From Eutreptiella sp. 'Long Island Sound 2002' (taxonomy: Eukaryota; Euglenozoa; Euglenophyceae; Eutreptiales; Eutreptiaceae): a stretch of DNA of 64,000 nt. Positions 56,486 to 64,000 of this stretch are shown here, in pieces. Each line of letters opens with the position of its first letter. The stretch's first letter is position 1. The notes beneath the pieces were generated by a model, which was not told the origin of the DNA, ran no database searches, and was given only the letters and a program-made list of their open reading frames with translations. Location: positions 109,989,268 through 110,053,267 of the forward strand of contig OZ038379.1 in the NCBI GenBank assembly GCA_964036045.1, read 5' to 3'. A program made the position numbers and the translations under genes.

Positions 56486-56999
56486 TTGAACTGTACTGAT
56501 TAACTAGGTGGCCAGGGGATGCCACAAATGAATCCCCCATCCGCCTCCCCGCGTCTCTGCCATAGGACCTCAGGGGCCTCCATCGCGCTCGGGGGTGGCA
56601 GAGGCCCGGGGGACGAGAGCGTCCGGCCGCTTTGTAGCCGCCACTTCCAGCGGACTGATACCACGGCACCGGTATCAGGACGCTCGGAAGTGGATACACA
56701 GGCACCAGGGAGAGGATGGGAGGTCGGCCCCCCCCGGGCTGTTGGGTGCCGAAACAGGGGCCCACCCCTCGTCCAGGGCGGCGGATGGCGCAAGAAGCCT
56801 TCGAGGCGTACGGTAAGTCCTCCCCGCTGCCCGCACTTCATCATCTTCCGAATCCACCCGGGTACGTACTTCCTCCAGTAAGTATGGGCACAGGAGGGAG
56901 CAGGCACGGGACACTGAGCACCATGCGGAGACGCGGCGACTACCGCCGAGGGGGCAACAGCGGCTGGTGATCATGGAGTGCGGGGCCTTTACCATGGAG
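56486..56999. other. Unique segment with donor-like GTAAGT sites, no supported gene
   Basis: GTAAGTCC near 56814 and GTAAGTAT near 56878 match 5' splice donor consensus, and a 120-codon plus frame (56519-56881) covers the segment. No domain or homolog is recognised. Confidence 0.25.
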
Positions 57000-58040
57000 C
57001 AGGGTGGGAAGGCCCAAAGGGAAACCTCCCCCCCCCCCCCGCGGCAGCCAAGTGCCTCGCCCCGTGGTTGTGCTGTGCCTACGACATGCCTGCGACGTGC
57101 GTGCAACGGATGGGGGGCGAAAAGGGCACCCCACCCCCCCCCACCACCACCACCCCCCCGAGGGCGAATGCGGGAAGGGAGGGGGCGAAGAGAGCCCCCC
57201 CCCCCCCCCCCCCCCGAGGACGACGCGGCAGGGTGGGGAGGCAGAGGAAGGAGAGTGCGGGACGAGCCACACGACCGTGCCCGTAGAGGGCGCGCTCCGT
57301 GCGAGCCCCGGCGGGGGGACCGCCGGGGGTGCGGGCGTAGGATAGAAGGGGCGACGGAGGGAGCCGCGAGGCTAACCCCCCCCCCCCTGCAGAGGGACGA
57401 CAACCACGCCTCGTGCCTACGACGCGAGCGCAACGGCAGGAAAACGACAAGGCCCCCCCCCCCCCACAAGCCTCCGCCCCCCCAAGGGTGGGGGTTGCGG
57501 GAAGGGAAGGGCGGGCAGCGGCCCCCCCTCACCAGCGGGGGGGGCACCGGGGGAGAGCACGCAGCGTGGACAGGGCAAAGGCAAGGGCCACGCGGCGTGC
57601 CTCACACCCCAGCAGGAGGACAAGGGCCGTGCCGCGTGCCAGTGCCGTGCCTGCGACGTGCTTACGCCAGAGGAAGGGCAACGAGGGCACACCCCCCCCC
57701 CCTCGCCCCCACCTCCCGCACCCACCGAGGACAGAGGCGAGGGCAACGGGGAGATGGCGAGGGGACAAGAGGGATGACGGTAGCGAGCGGCGGACCCCCC
57801 CCCGGGGACACCGCGGCGGGGTGGAGTGACAGAGGGGCGAGACGACCGTGCCCAAGGGGGGCACGCGCCGTGCAAGCCCCCACGGGGGGACCGCCGGGGG
57901 TGCAACCGCAGGAAGAGTAGGGTGACGACGGGGGCCACACGGCAACCCCCCCCCCCCTTGCGCAAAAGGGAGGACAGCGAGAACCCCCCCCCCCCCTGCC
58001 TCCAACACCGACGCCAACCCGCAGAAAGGGCGAGGGCGGC
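57000..58040. repeat. C-run-rich degenerate repeat region
   Basis: Many C homopolymers of 10-20 bases occur. A block around GACCGTGCCC, GGGGGGACCGCCGGGGGTGC and ACGGAGG/GACGGGG at 57270-57370 recurs near 57840-57920, a spacing of about 570 bases. Frames are Pro-rich artefacts. Confidence 0.55.
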
Positions 58041-58077
58041 GAAAAAAAAAAAAAAAAAATAAAAAAAAAAAAAAAAA
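58041..58077. repeat. Poly(A)-type tract with one T
   Basis: Two A runs of about 18 bases separated by a single T, on the plus strand. It may be the tail of an unrecognised retrosequence ending here, or a simple homopolymer. Confidence 0.7.
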
Positions 58078-58921
58078 GACACAAAGCGAGCAACCAAGGG
58101 CACCAACATGCCGGAGCAGAGACAGCCAGCAGGGGCAGACGGGACAGGGCGGGAGCCAGGGGGCACAGCAAGGGGCCAGGGCCCCTGGGGAAGAAAGCAG
58201 GGGAGCAGGAACCAACGGGGGGGGGCGGGGTGACAAGGGCCCGCGAACGACGCTGGTGAGGTACCCGACCTCTGGGGTTTGGGGGCCCCCCCGGTGTCCG
58301 TATCGGCCCCATCTGAGCGCGAGCAATAAGGTGGGTTACGCCCGGGACCGATGGCCAGCGGCCCGAGGTGGCACCGGCCTGGGGGGGTGGCCAATGGGCC
58401 TGACCAGGAGCACTCCCCACGGCACGTACTGCGGTTCGTGTCCTGTGAGGGGCTGCGGGTAGGGCACACCGTCCATCGGGGTAAGCAAGAGACGTGCCTA
58501 ACCCGCAAGGACTCCCCAGTGACCCACAGTGTACCCGACCCCGGTGTGGGGAAGGGCCGACGTACCTGGTTACGACGCAGGTCCATTTGTACTGAGCGGG
58601 TACAAATGGACGGCCCGTACAACAGAGTTACACCCTGACGGGGAGTGCATGCATCGGCCCCCCCGTGGGGAAACTCCCGGGGGGAGGGACCAGAGCCGGC
58701 GTCGGGCGCTCCCCCCCCCCCCCGACCCAAGGGCCAAGGGGCACACCAAGTGAACACAGTCGGGGGCACAGGAACACGGAGGGGAGAAGGGGCGAGCAAG
58801 GGGGGGTGCACAGCTGTGTCGTGCGAAGTGTCGTGCAACCATACACCAATGGCAAGCGGGACGGGCCATGGAGTCCACCCGTTCTCCCGTGTCCGTAGCT
58901 CACACAGCCTTCGTTAGCTAA
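58078..58921 (+). other. Leader region upstream of the intact ORF A
   Basis: About 840 bases with no convincing frame. It holds a perfect hairpin at 58582-58610 and ends TAAATG, where TAA is an in-frame stop immediately before the ORF A start. It probably contains the 5' UTR and internal promoter of the plus-strand element, but the element's exact 5' end cannot be set. Confidence 0.4.
58582..58610. promoter_or_regulatory. Perfect stem-loop, 11-bp arms and 7-base loop
   Basis: TCCATTTGTAC, loop TGAGCGG, GTACAAATGGA. It lies about 310 bases before the ORF A start codon. It could be a structured RNA element or a binding site; function is unknown. Confidence 0.5.
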
Positions 58922-61900
58922 ATGTCGCTATCTGTCCCCACCAATCCCGCGGAGTTGCCAGCCTTCCGGCGACGTGCCCGGCGCCTGGTAGACACAGTGT
59001 CTGATCTCGTCAGACACGGGCCGCACACGTACGCGGCGTTCCAGGCGCGCGTGGACGCGGACCGTCCGGCCAGGGACAACGGGTGGGACCACTTCGTCGA
59101 CGTCTGCTTGCGGCAGATGTTGGCCCGCGATCCCCACCCGTACAACGCGCCCGACGTTCAGGCGCGGTTCGCAGCGGGCACGGTGCCGTTCGGGGTGCAC
59201 CTGCTCAACCGACTACTCCGATGTCTACAAGATCTCGGGCAGCTCGAGGACGCGCAGCGCGGACGGCCCCCGGTGGGGTTGGCGGGGCAGCCGGGGTATG
59301 CGGCGCCGGGTGCGTTTCCGATGCCGCCGCCCCCCGGCCTCGGGCCCATGCCCATCCCGCCCCTTGGGACTCACCACCACCACCAACTTCATCTCCATCA
59401 CCTACTTCATCACCCCGTCGGGTTCCCCATGATGCAGCATCACCTCCCACACCAACACGTACACCCGGCAGCTGTGCCACAGCCCCCAGTCCATCTTCAC
59501 CTTCACCACCAACTGGCGGCTGTGCCACAGCACCCTGTCCACCTACACCATCACCATCATCATCACCAACCGCACCGGCATGTGGAGTACCCGCATCCCC
59601 TGCCCCAGCAGCACCCAAGACCGCCTCAGCACACGGTGCCGGTGCCGGAACCGGTGCCGGTGCCTGGGCCGGGGCGGAGTGCCCAGCGGCAAGGGGTGTC
59701 GCAAGGGGCTGTGCCACAGCACCTCGTCCACTTTCACCATCACCGTCACCATCACCATCCGCACCAGCAAGTGGAGTACCCACATTCCCTGCCCCAGCAG
59801 CAATCACTGACGCCTCAGCACACGATGCCGGTGCCGGAATCGGTTCCGTTGCCTGAACCAGGGTGGGACGCCCAGCAGCAGGGGGTTTCGCAAGAAGCTG
59901 GGCCACGGCACCCAGTCCACCTTCACCATCACCATCACCAACATCGTCCACACCAGCATGTGGAGTATCCACATCCCCTTCCCCAGCAGCACCCACGGCG
60001 GCCCCAGCACACAATGCCGGTGCTAGAGCCGGTACCGGTGCCTGGGCCGGGGCGGAGCGCCCAACAACAGGGGGTGTCGCAAGAGGCTGTGCCACGGCAC
60101 CCCGTCCACCCTCACCGTCACCATCACCATCACAGTCCGCACCTGCATGTGGAATGCCCTCGCCCCCCGCCCCAGCGGCACTCACAGCCGATGCCTCGGC
60201 ACGCCGTGTCGGTGCCGGTACCGGTGCCGGCTCCAGAACCCGGGCGGGGCGCCCAGCAGCAGGGGGTGTCGCAAGGGGAGGCAGCACATGGTGTGCCCCC
60301 GGGCGAGGCGAAGAGTATGGGGGCACCTGCGCCGCCCCTGGCAGAGCCTCAGCCGGAGGTTCCCGCGGCGGGGTCGCCACCGCGGACGGTCCAGATGCCG
60401 GACCCGGCCGTGCCGCGCGAGGCCCCGCCCGTGGTGCCGACGGGCCCGGAGCCAGTGGTGCCGGGTGGGATGCAGGGCGCGGCCCCCGTGGGGAGGACTA
60501 CGACGGGGGTACAAGCGGGGGAGGATGCGGCGCAGGAGGCGGCAGTGGCTGGCCCGCGAGGCATCAGCGAGCTGCTCACGCAGGCCCTGGAGGAGTACCG
60601 GCGGACGGCCGTGAGGAGTGGGGGAGCAGCGCCGGAAGGGGCTGACGCCGGCGAGCTAATCGCGCAGGCGCTCGCGGCTGTCGCCCCGAGGACGGACGGG
60701 GCCAAGGAGACGTCGACGGAGGCGGTTTCTTCGGGGGGACAGGACGCGGGGCGGGGTGTGCCGAAGGCGCAAACGCCAGCGGAGGGCGGCGGGGTTGTGG
60801 AGCCCAGTGGGGGACGTGCCAAGGGGGAAGGAGTGGAGGAGTGGATGTGGGAGTGGCGGGAGTGGCGCCAGGTGGCACCCGGTGTGCCGTGTCCGGCGGG
60901 GCTGGCGTACAGCATGGACCTCCATGCGGGCACCAGCTGGGCCCGGCTGCCCGACAACTTGCGGGCACGGCTGGACGCGGCGGAGGCGGCAAAGGGCGGA
61001 GGCGCTGACGAGCGGCCTCTGGCGCCCTTCCCGCCGCGGCCGGACACGCCGCCGGCGGTGGTCGCAGCCGGGGACGGGGCGGAGGGGGGGCAGGAAGCGG
61101 AGGAAGTGGAGGACGAGGAGGCATACGGGCCCGGCGAGTCGGCGCTGGCCCTCATGTTTGAGGACGACGCCGGGCCCGACGTCTACGCCGGCATGGACGA
61201 GGACCCGGCCAACGAGCCGCTGCGGCCCATGCCCACTGCGGTGCCGCCCCCTCCCCTGGGGAGCTGTGAGCGGCGGCACTGCAGGTACCATGCGGCCGAG
61301 GGCGCCCACAGGCACCGCCTCACGGGCACGGGGCAGCGGGGGGCAGAGATGCTGGCAAGCGCCCTGGAGCGCTATGAGCTCCAGCGCCCAGGGCAGGTCG
61401 CCCGGGAGATGGCCCTGGCGGCGGCGTCCCCGGGCGACGGCCAGGTCCGCTGTGTCCAACTGGGGGATGCGGCGGTCCTGGGTCATCACCCCGGTGATGT
61501 CCGGGCGGCCGAGCCCCAGGAAAGCCTCCCCCTGTCGGTGCGCCTGTCCGTGGTGCGCCTGATGGGCGAGGCAGGGCTGGAGGACGTGCGGCGGGACGAA
61601 GGCCTGTACGTGGCCTTGTGGCGGGGTGGGGCTGACGCTTGGCGTCGCGAGCAGGCTGGGCGGCCCCTCACACCCCAGGCGCTGGGGTCCCATGCGCTCC
61701 TGGTGGCGTTGCACCCCGAGGGTGCAGAGGTCGTGTTCGGCGCGGACCGCCTGCTGCTGACCGGGGATGGGGCGGTCCTCGTCCCCACCTCCAGCAGCTA
61801 CCGCCTTGAGAGCCGCGGCGGTGACCTCAAGCTGCTGGTGGTGGTGGGCACGCGCCTCGACGGGAGCGCCGCCCCCCAGGGGTCCGAACGCGTGATCCCG

Positions 61901-64000
61901 GTGGGAGGAGACGGGGAGGCAGGCCGTGGCGGTGGCGAGGAGGGGCAAGAGCAGCCCGCGGGGGAGGAGCAACAGCAGGATCAGCCGGAGGTGGCCAGGG
62001 AGGAGGTGGACGTGCAGGCCATTGTGGCGGCGGCCCTGGCGAGGATCTCGGATGCTGCGGGCCCGCCGCCGACGACGGAGGAACTGGAGGAGGAGGACCA
62101 GCGCAGGGGGGGTGAGGATGCGCAGGTCGCCATGGAACAGGACGAGGAGCCGGAGTTCAAGGGTGAGGAGGCGCAGGGTGCCGGGGAGCAGGACGAGGAG
62201 CTGGTGATCGTGGGGGCGAAGGAAGCGCGTGAGGTGAGCCCCAGGGAGCCGGGGGTGGCGGATAAGGCTGGGCCGAAGACGGGGGAGGAGGAAACCTGCA
62301 GGCACTGGGCCAAGGGATGGTGCATGCGGGCAGATGCCTGCCGGTACGCCCACCCCCAGCCGCCGGTGCCGCGGGGAGTACCCCAGGAGTTGCTCCTGAT
62401 CCTCCAGGCCATGGCCCGTGTGGGGGCTCTCAGCCTGGACCGCAGCCGGGACCACGGCAGAGGCCACGGGACGTTGCTGCAGGATGCGGTGGTAAAGGCG
62501 CAAGGGGGAGGACTCCCGGCGGTGGTGTATGCGGTGGAGAGTGGGGGCCTGACCGAGTGGGCGGTGGCGTTGCCGTGTGGCATGGCGGCCCTGCTCACTC
62601 CGTTCCCGGTGGTCCCGTGGAGGGACATGGTCACCGTCCAGGAGGCCAACCTGGGATGGGTGTGCACGTGGCACACACATCCTGCCGGCATGGACCCTCG
62701 CGAGTGGCAGGCTAAGGCGGTCGTGACGTACCTGTCCTGGTCGTTGCCGGCAGCGCCGGGTGCGTGGGCGCAGTGGTGGGACAGGGCGCTCAGCTGGGCG
62801 AGGGATGGCAGTGCTGTGGCGGCCTGCCCTGACCTCCCTCGCGAGCCCGTCTCAGTCCAGCCGTGGACTGTCTCCCTGCATCTCCCCACGGTGGCGGCTC
62901 GTCTTGCGACCACGGACCCGGAGGTCTCGCTGCTGGGAGACCGAGGGGGGCCAGGGCTTCGCCTGCGTCAGGGGCTGGAAGTTCGCACCGCCCGCCTCCC
63001 CAGCCCTGTGGACGGGGACATCCTGGGGGGACTTCAGTTCACGCGGGCTGGCGGGGCTGACGTGTGGACCGCTGTCCATCGCCAGCTCCCAGACGCATGG
63101 CCCCAGGTGTACCGGCCCCCTGGTCACGAGCGTCTTGTGGGAGTGGAATGGCGCGTGTGGGCCGCCAACGGCCCGTGCCCACCGGTGGTGGTCCTGCCCA
63201 GGAGGACCAACCACCCCAGCTGGGAGACCGTGGCGGTCTTGTGGGGATGGGTGGCGGTCCGTGGGGCCGATGGCCACGTCTTCACTGCCCCAAGGGGCAC
63301 GGTGATCGAGACCGACGGGGGGACGGCGTTGCAGCTCACAGCGGAGCCCCTGACCACGCATGCTGTAGTGGCCGTCCTCCAGTGGGGTGCCAACAAGCCG
63401 CAGCCCTGGCGCGATCAGGTCGCAGTGGCTGTCTGGCGGGACCTGCCGGTCCTTAGGGCCGCCGTCTGGTCAGGAGGGGCGGGGCGGCACCTCCCGGGCG
63501 CACTCCCCTGGCTGCGGGGCGGCGGAGACGCCTCTCCCCCGCCAGCTGAGTTGCGAGGCGCCCTGGAGCGAGTGTACTCCGAGCCCAGGCACCAATTCCT
63601 GGTGGCCGCGGACCATGGGGTGGAGCTCAGCGACGACGTGGTCGCGCTGGCAGCCGACGTGGTGCAGTGCCTGGCCCCCCACGCCATGATGCTCCCGAGG
63701 GAGGGATGGGAACGCCAGCGGCACGACCAAACCCCGGCTGCCCTCCTCATTGCGAGGTACGTCGAGCTGGGGGGCTCAGAGGCGGTGTACCTCGACCGGT
63801 TGGAGAGGCCGGACATGCGGCACTGGACGGCCCACCACCTCGTGGCCCCTGACACGCGGTTGGCAGTGGACCCGCTGGGCCGGCCTGTGGTGTCGGGGGC
63901 CCCGCCCCAATGGCCGCACACGTGGGACATGGCGGTCCGGACGATGCGCATGGCACCCAGGGGCCAGAGGGCGGGATGGCCGGGTGCGGAGCGTCTGCTG
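58922..64000 (+). CDS. ORF A, intact 5' end: His-rich repeats, CCCH zinc finger, Ulp1-like protease (runs off the window)
   Basis: An uninterrupted frame of 1,693 codons from ATG 58922, with TAA directly upstream in phase, to the window end. The N-terminal 115 residues are globular and basic (FRRRARRLVDTVSDLVRHG, VDVCLRQMLARDPH, GVHLLNRLLRCLQDLGQLED). A His/Pro/Gln region follows with four exact-length 63-residue repeats (residues about 200-451), then an Ala/Gly/Pro segment. From about residue 693 it aligns with ORF A of the minus-strand element: acidic region, CCCH finger at residues 1126-1144 (CRHWAKGWCMRADACRYAH), conserved middle, and the start of the Ulp1-like domain with RHWTAHH (candidate His1634) and VDPLG. 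The expected catalytic Cys lies beyond the window. All shared zinc ligands are conserved despite clear divergence, so the ORF has stayed functional until recently. Confidence 0.85.
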   Translation, partial: MSLSVPTNPAELPAFRRRARRLVDTVSDLVRHGPHTYAAFQARVDADRPARDNGWDHFVDVCLRQMLARDPHPYNAPDVQARFAAGTVPFGVHLLNRLLRCLQDLGQLEDAQRGRPPVGLAGQPGYAAPGAFPMPPPPGLGPMPIPPLGTHHHHQLHLHHLLHHPVGFPMMQHHLPHQHVHPAAVPQPPVHLHLHHQLAAVPQHPVHLHHHHHHHQPHRHVEYPHPLPQQHPRPPQHTVPVPEPVPVPGPGRSAQRQGVSQGAVPQHLVHFHHHRHHHHPHQQVEYPHSLPQQQSLTPQHTMPVPESVPLPEPGWDAQQQGVSQEAGPRHPVHLHHHHHQHRPHQHVEYPHPLPQQHPRRPQHTMPVLEPVPVPGPGRSAQQQGVSQEAVPRHPVHPHRHHHHHSPHLHVECPRPPPQRHSQPMPRHAVSVPVPVPAPEPGRGAQQQGVSQGEAAHGVPPGEAKSMGAPAPPLAEPQPEVPAAGSPPRTVQMPDPAVPREAPPVVPTGPEPVVPGGMQGAAPVGRTTTGVQAGEDAAQEAAVAGPRGISELLTQALEEYRRTAVRSGGAAPEGADAGELIAQALAAVAPRTDGAKETSTEAVSSGGQDAGRGVPKAQTPAEGGGVVEPSGGRAKGEGVEEWMWEWREWRQVAPGVPCPAGLAYSMDLHAGTSWARLPDNLRARLDAAEAAKGGGADERPLAPFPPRPDTPPAVVAAGDGAEGGQEAEEVEDEEAYGPGESALALMFEDDAGPDVYAGMDEDPANEPLRPMPTAVPPPPLGSCERRHCRYHAAEGAHRHRLTGTGQRGAEMLASALERYELQRPGQVAREMALAAASPGDGQVRCVQLGDAAVLGHHPGDVRAAEPQESLPLSVRLSVVRLMGEAGLEDVRRDEGLYVALWRGGADAWRREQAGRPLTPQALGSHALLVALHPEGAEVVFGADRLLLTGDGAVLVPTSSSYRLESRGGDLKLLVVVGTRLDGSAAPQGSERVIPVGGDGEAGRGGGEEGQEQPAGEEQQQDQPEVAREEVDVQAIVAAALARISDAAGPPPTTEELEEEDQRRGGEDAQVAMEQDEEPEFKGEEAQGAGEQDEELVIVGAKEAREVSPREPGVADKAGPKTGEEETCRHWAKGWCMRADACRYAHPQPPVPRGVPQELLLILQAMARVGALSLDRSRDHGRGHGTLLQDAVVKAQGGGLPAVVYAVESGGLTEWAVALPCGMAALLTPFPVVPWRDMVTVQEANLGWVCTWHTHPAGMDPREWQAKAVVTYLSWSLPAAPGAWAQWWDRALSWARDGSAVAACPDLPREPVSVQPWTVSLHLPTVAARLATTDPEVSLLGDRGGPGLRLRQGLEVRTARLPSPVDGDILGGLQFTRAGGADVWTAVHRQLPDAWPQVYRPPGHERLVGVEWRVWAANGPCPPVVVLPRRTNHPSWETVAVLWGWVAVRGADGHVFTAPRGTVIETDGGTALQLTAEPLTTHAVVAVLQWGANKPQPWRDQVAVAVWRDLPVLRAAVWSGGAGRHLPGALPWLRGGGDASPPPAELRGALERVYSEPRHQFLVAADHGVELSDDVVALAADVVQCLAPHAMMLPREGWERQRHDQTPAALLIARYVELGGSEAVYLDRLERPDMRHWTAHHLVAPDTRLAVDPLGRPVVSGAPPQWPHTWDMAVRTMRMAPRGQRAGWPGAERLL
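58922..64000 (+). mobile_element. Second, plus-strand member of the giant non-LTR family (5' part only)
   Basis: From 60998 the DNA matches the minus-strand element from its 5' truncation point (GGAGGCGCTGACGAGCGGCC) with many substitutions but a preserved frame. It supplies the missing 5' 2.08 kb of ORF A. Orientation is opposite, and it is not adjacent to (TA)n at its left side. Downstream ORFs B to E are expected outside the window. Confidence 0.8.
59519..60274 (+). repeat. Four 189-bp coding repeats (63 residues each), His-rich
   Basis: Units start at 59519, 59708, 59897 and 60086, each exactly 189 bases. Each encodes AVPxHPVH, a cluster of five to seven His, HVEYPHPLPQQ, QHTMPVPEPVPVPGPGR and AQQQGVSQ. 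No indel breaks the period, suggesting selection for frame and length or recent amplification. Confidence 0.93.

Noticed and set aside
57417-58838. 473-codon minus-strand frame with Phe/Gly runs
   Set aside because: It is generated by the poly(A) and C-run region; a run of Phe codons from the A tract is its main feature.

Overview
This window is eukaryotic, GC-rich and almost entirely repetitive. It holds several unusually large non-LTR (LINE-type) retrotransposons, long (TA)n microsatellites, satellite-like tandem arrays and one assembly gap. No convincing host gene, rRNA, complete tRNA or CRISPR array was found. The strong GC bias, long G and C homopolymers and algal-looking transposon density suggest a GC-rich protist or alga such as a chlorophyte, but the sequence does not fix the species. 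Uninterrupted frames fit the standard genetic code.

Layout. 1-6564 (minus strand): a decayed retroelement region with an RNase H plus zinc-knuckle polyprotein end, an Ulp1-like protease ORF, and Pro/His/Ser- and SR-rich ORFs. 6565-8719: (TA)n arrays holding a 1.1 kb 5'-truncated copy of the main element. 8720-22580 (minus): a 13.9 kb copy of the main element with five reading frames: A (CCCH zinc finger plus Ulp1-like protease), B (zinc-finger ORF), C (APE-type endonuclease), D (reverse transcriptase, RNase H-like region, zinc knuckle) and E (one membrane segment, Cys-rich). 22581-23955: two (TA)n arrays around a 1.19 kb segment with terminal inverted repeats. 23956-24717: the 3' end of a third element. 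24718-24917: 200 N. 24918-43622 repeats 6017-24717 almost base for base. The third element continues on the minus strand to about 51.6 kb (3' tandem repeats, RNase H, RT, EN, ORF1). 51.6-58.9 kb is gene-poor G/C-rich DNA with satellites. From 58922 to the window end a plus-strand ORF of 1,693 codons is the intact N-terminal part of the main element's ORF A.

The simplest reading of the gap is that two contigs overlapping by about 18.7 kb were placed end to end, so every feature at 24918-43622 is probably the same locus as 6017-24717. They are listed twice because both are in the sequence, but should not be counted twice.

How the genes fit together. A and B look like ORF1-type ribonucleoprotein proteins with an attached cysteine protease. 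C and D are the target-primed reverse-transcription machinery. E is unknown. Both minus-strand copies of the main element end in the same short tandem repeat followed by (TA)n and are 5'-truncated against (TA)n, so (TA)n is the likely target. The third element also ends in (TA)n, after a (CAA)n tail.
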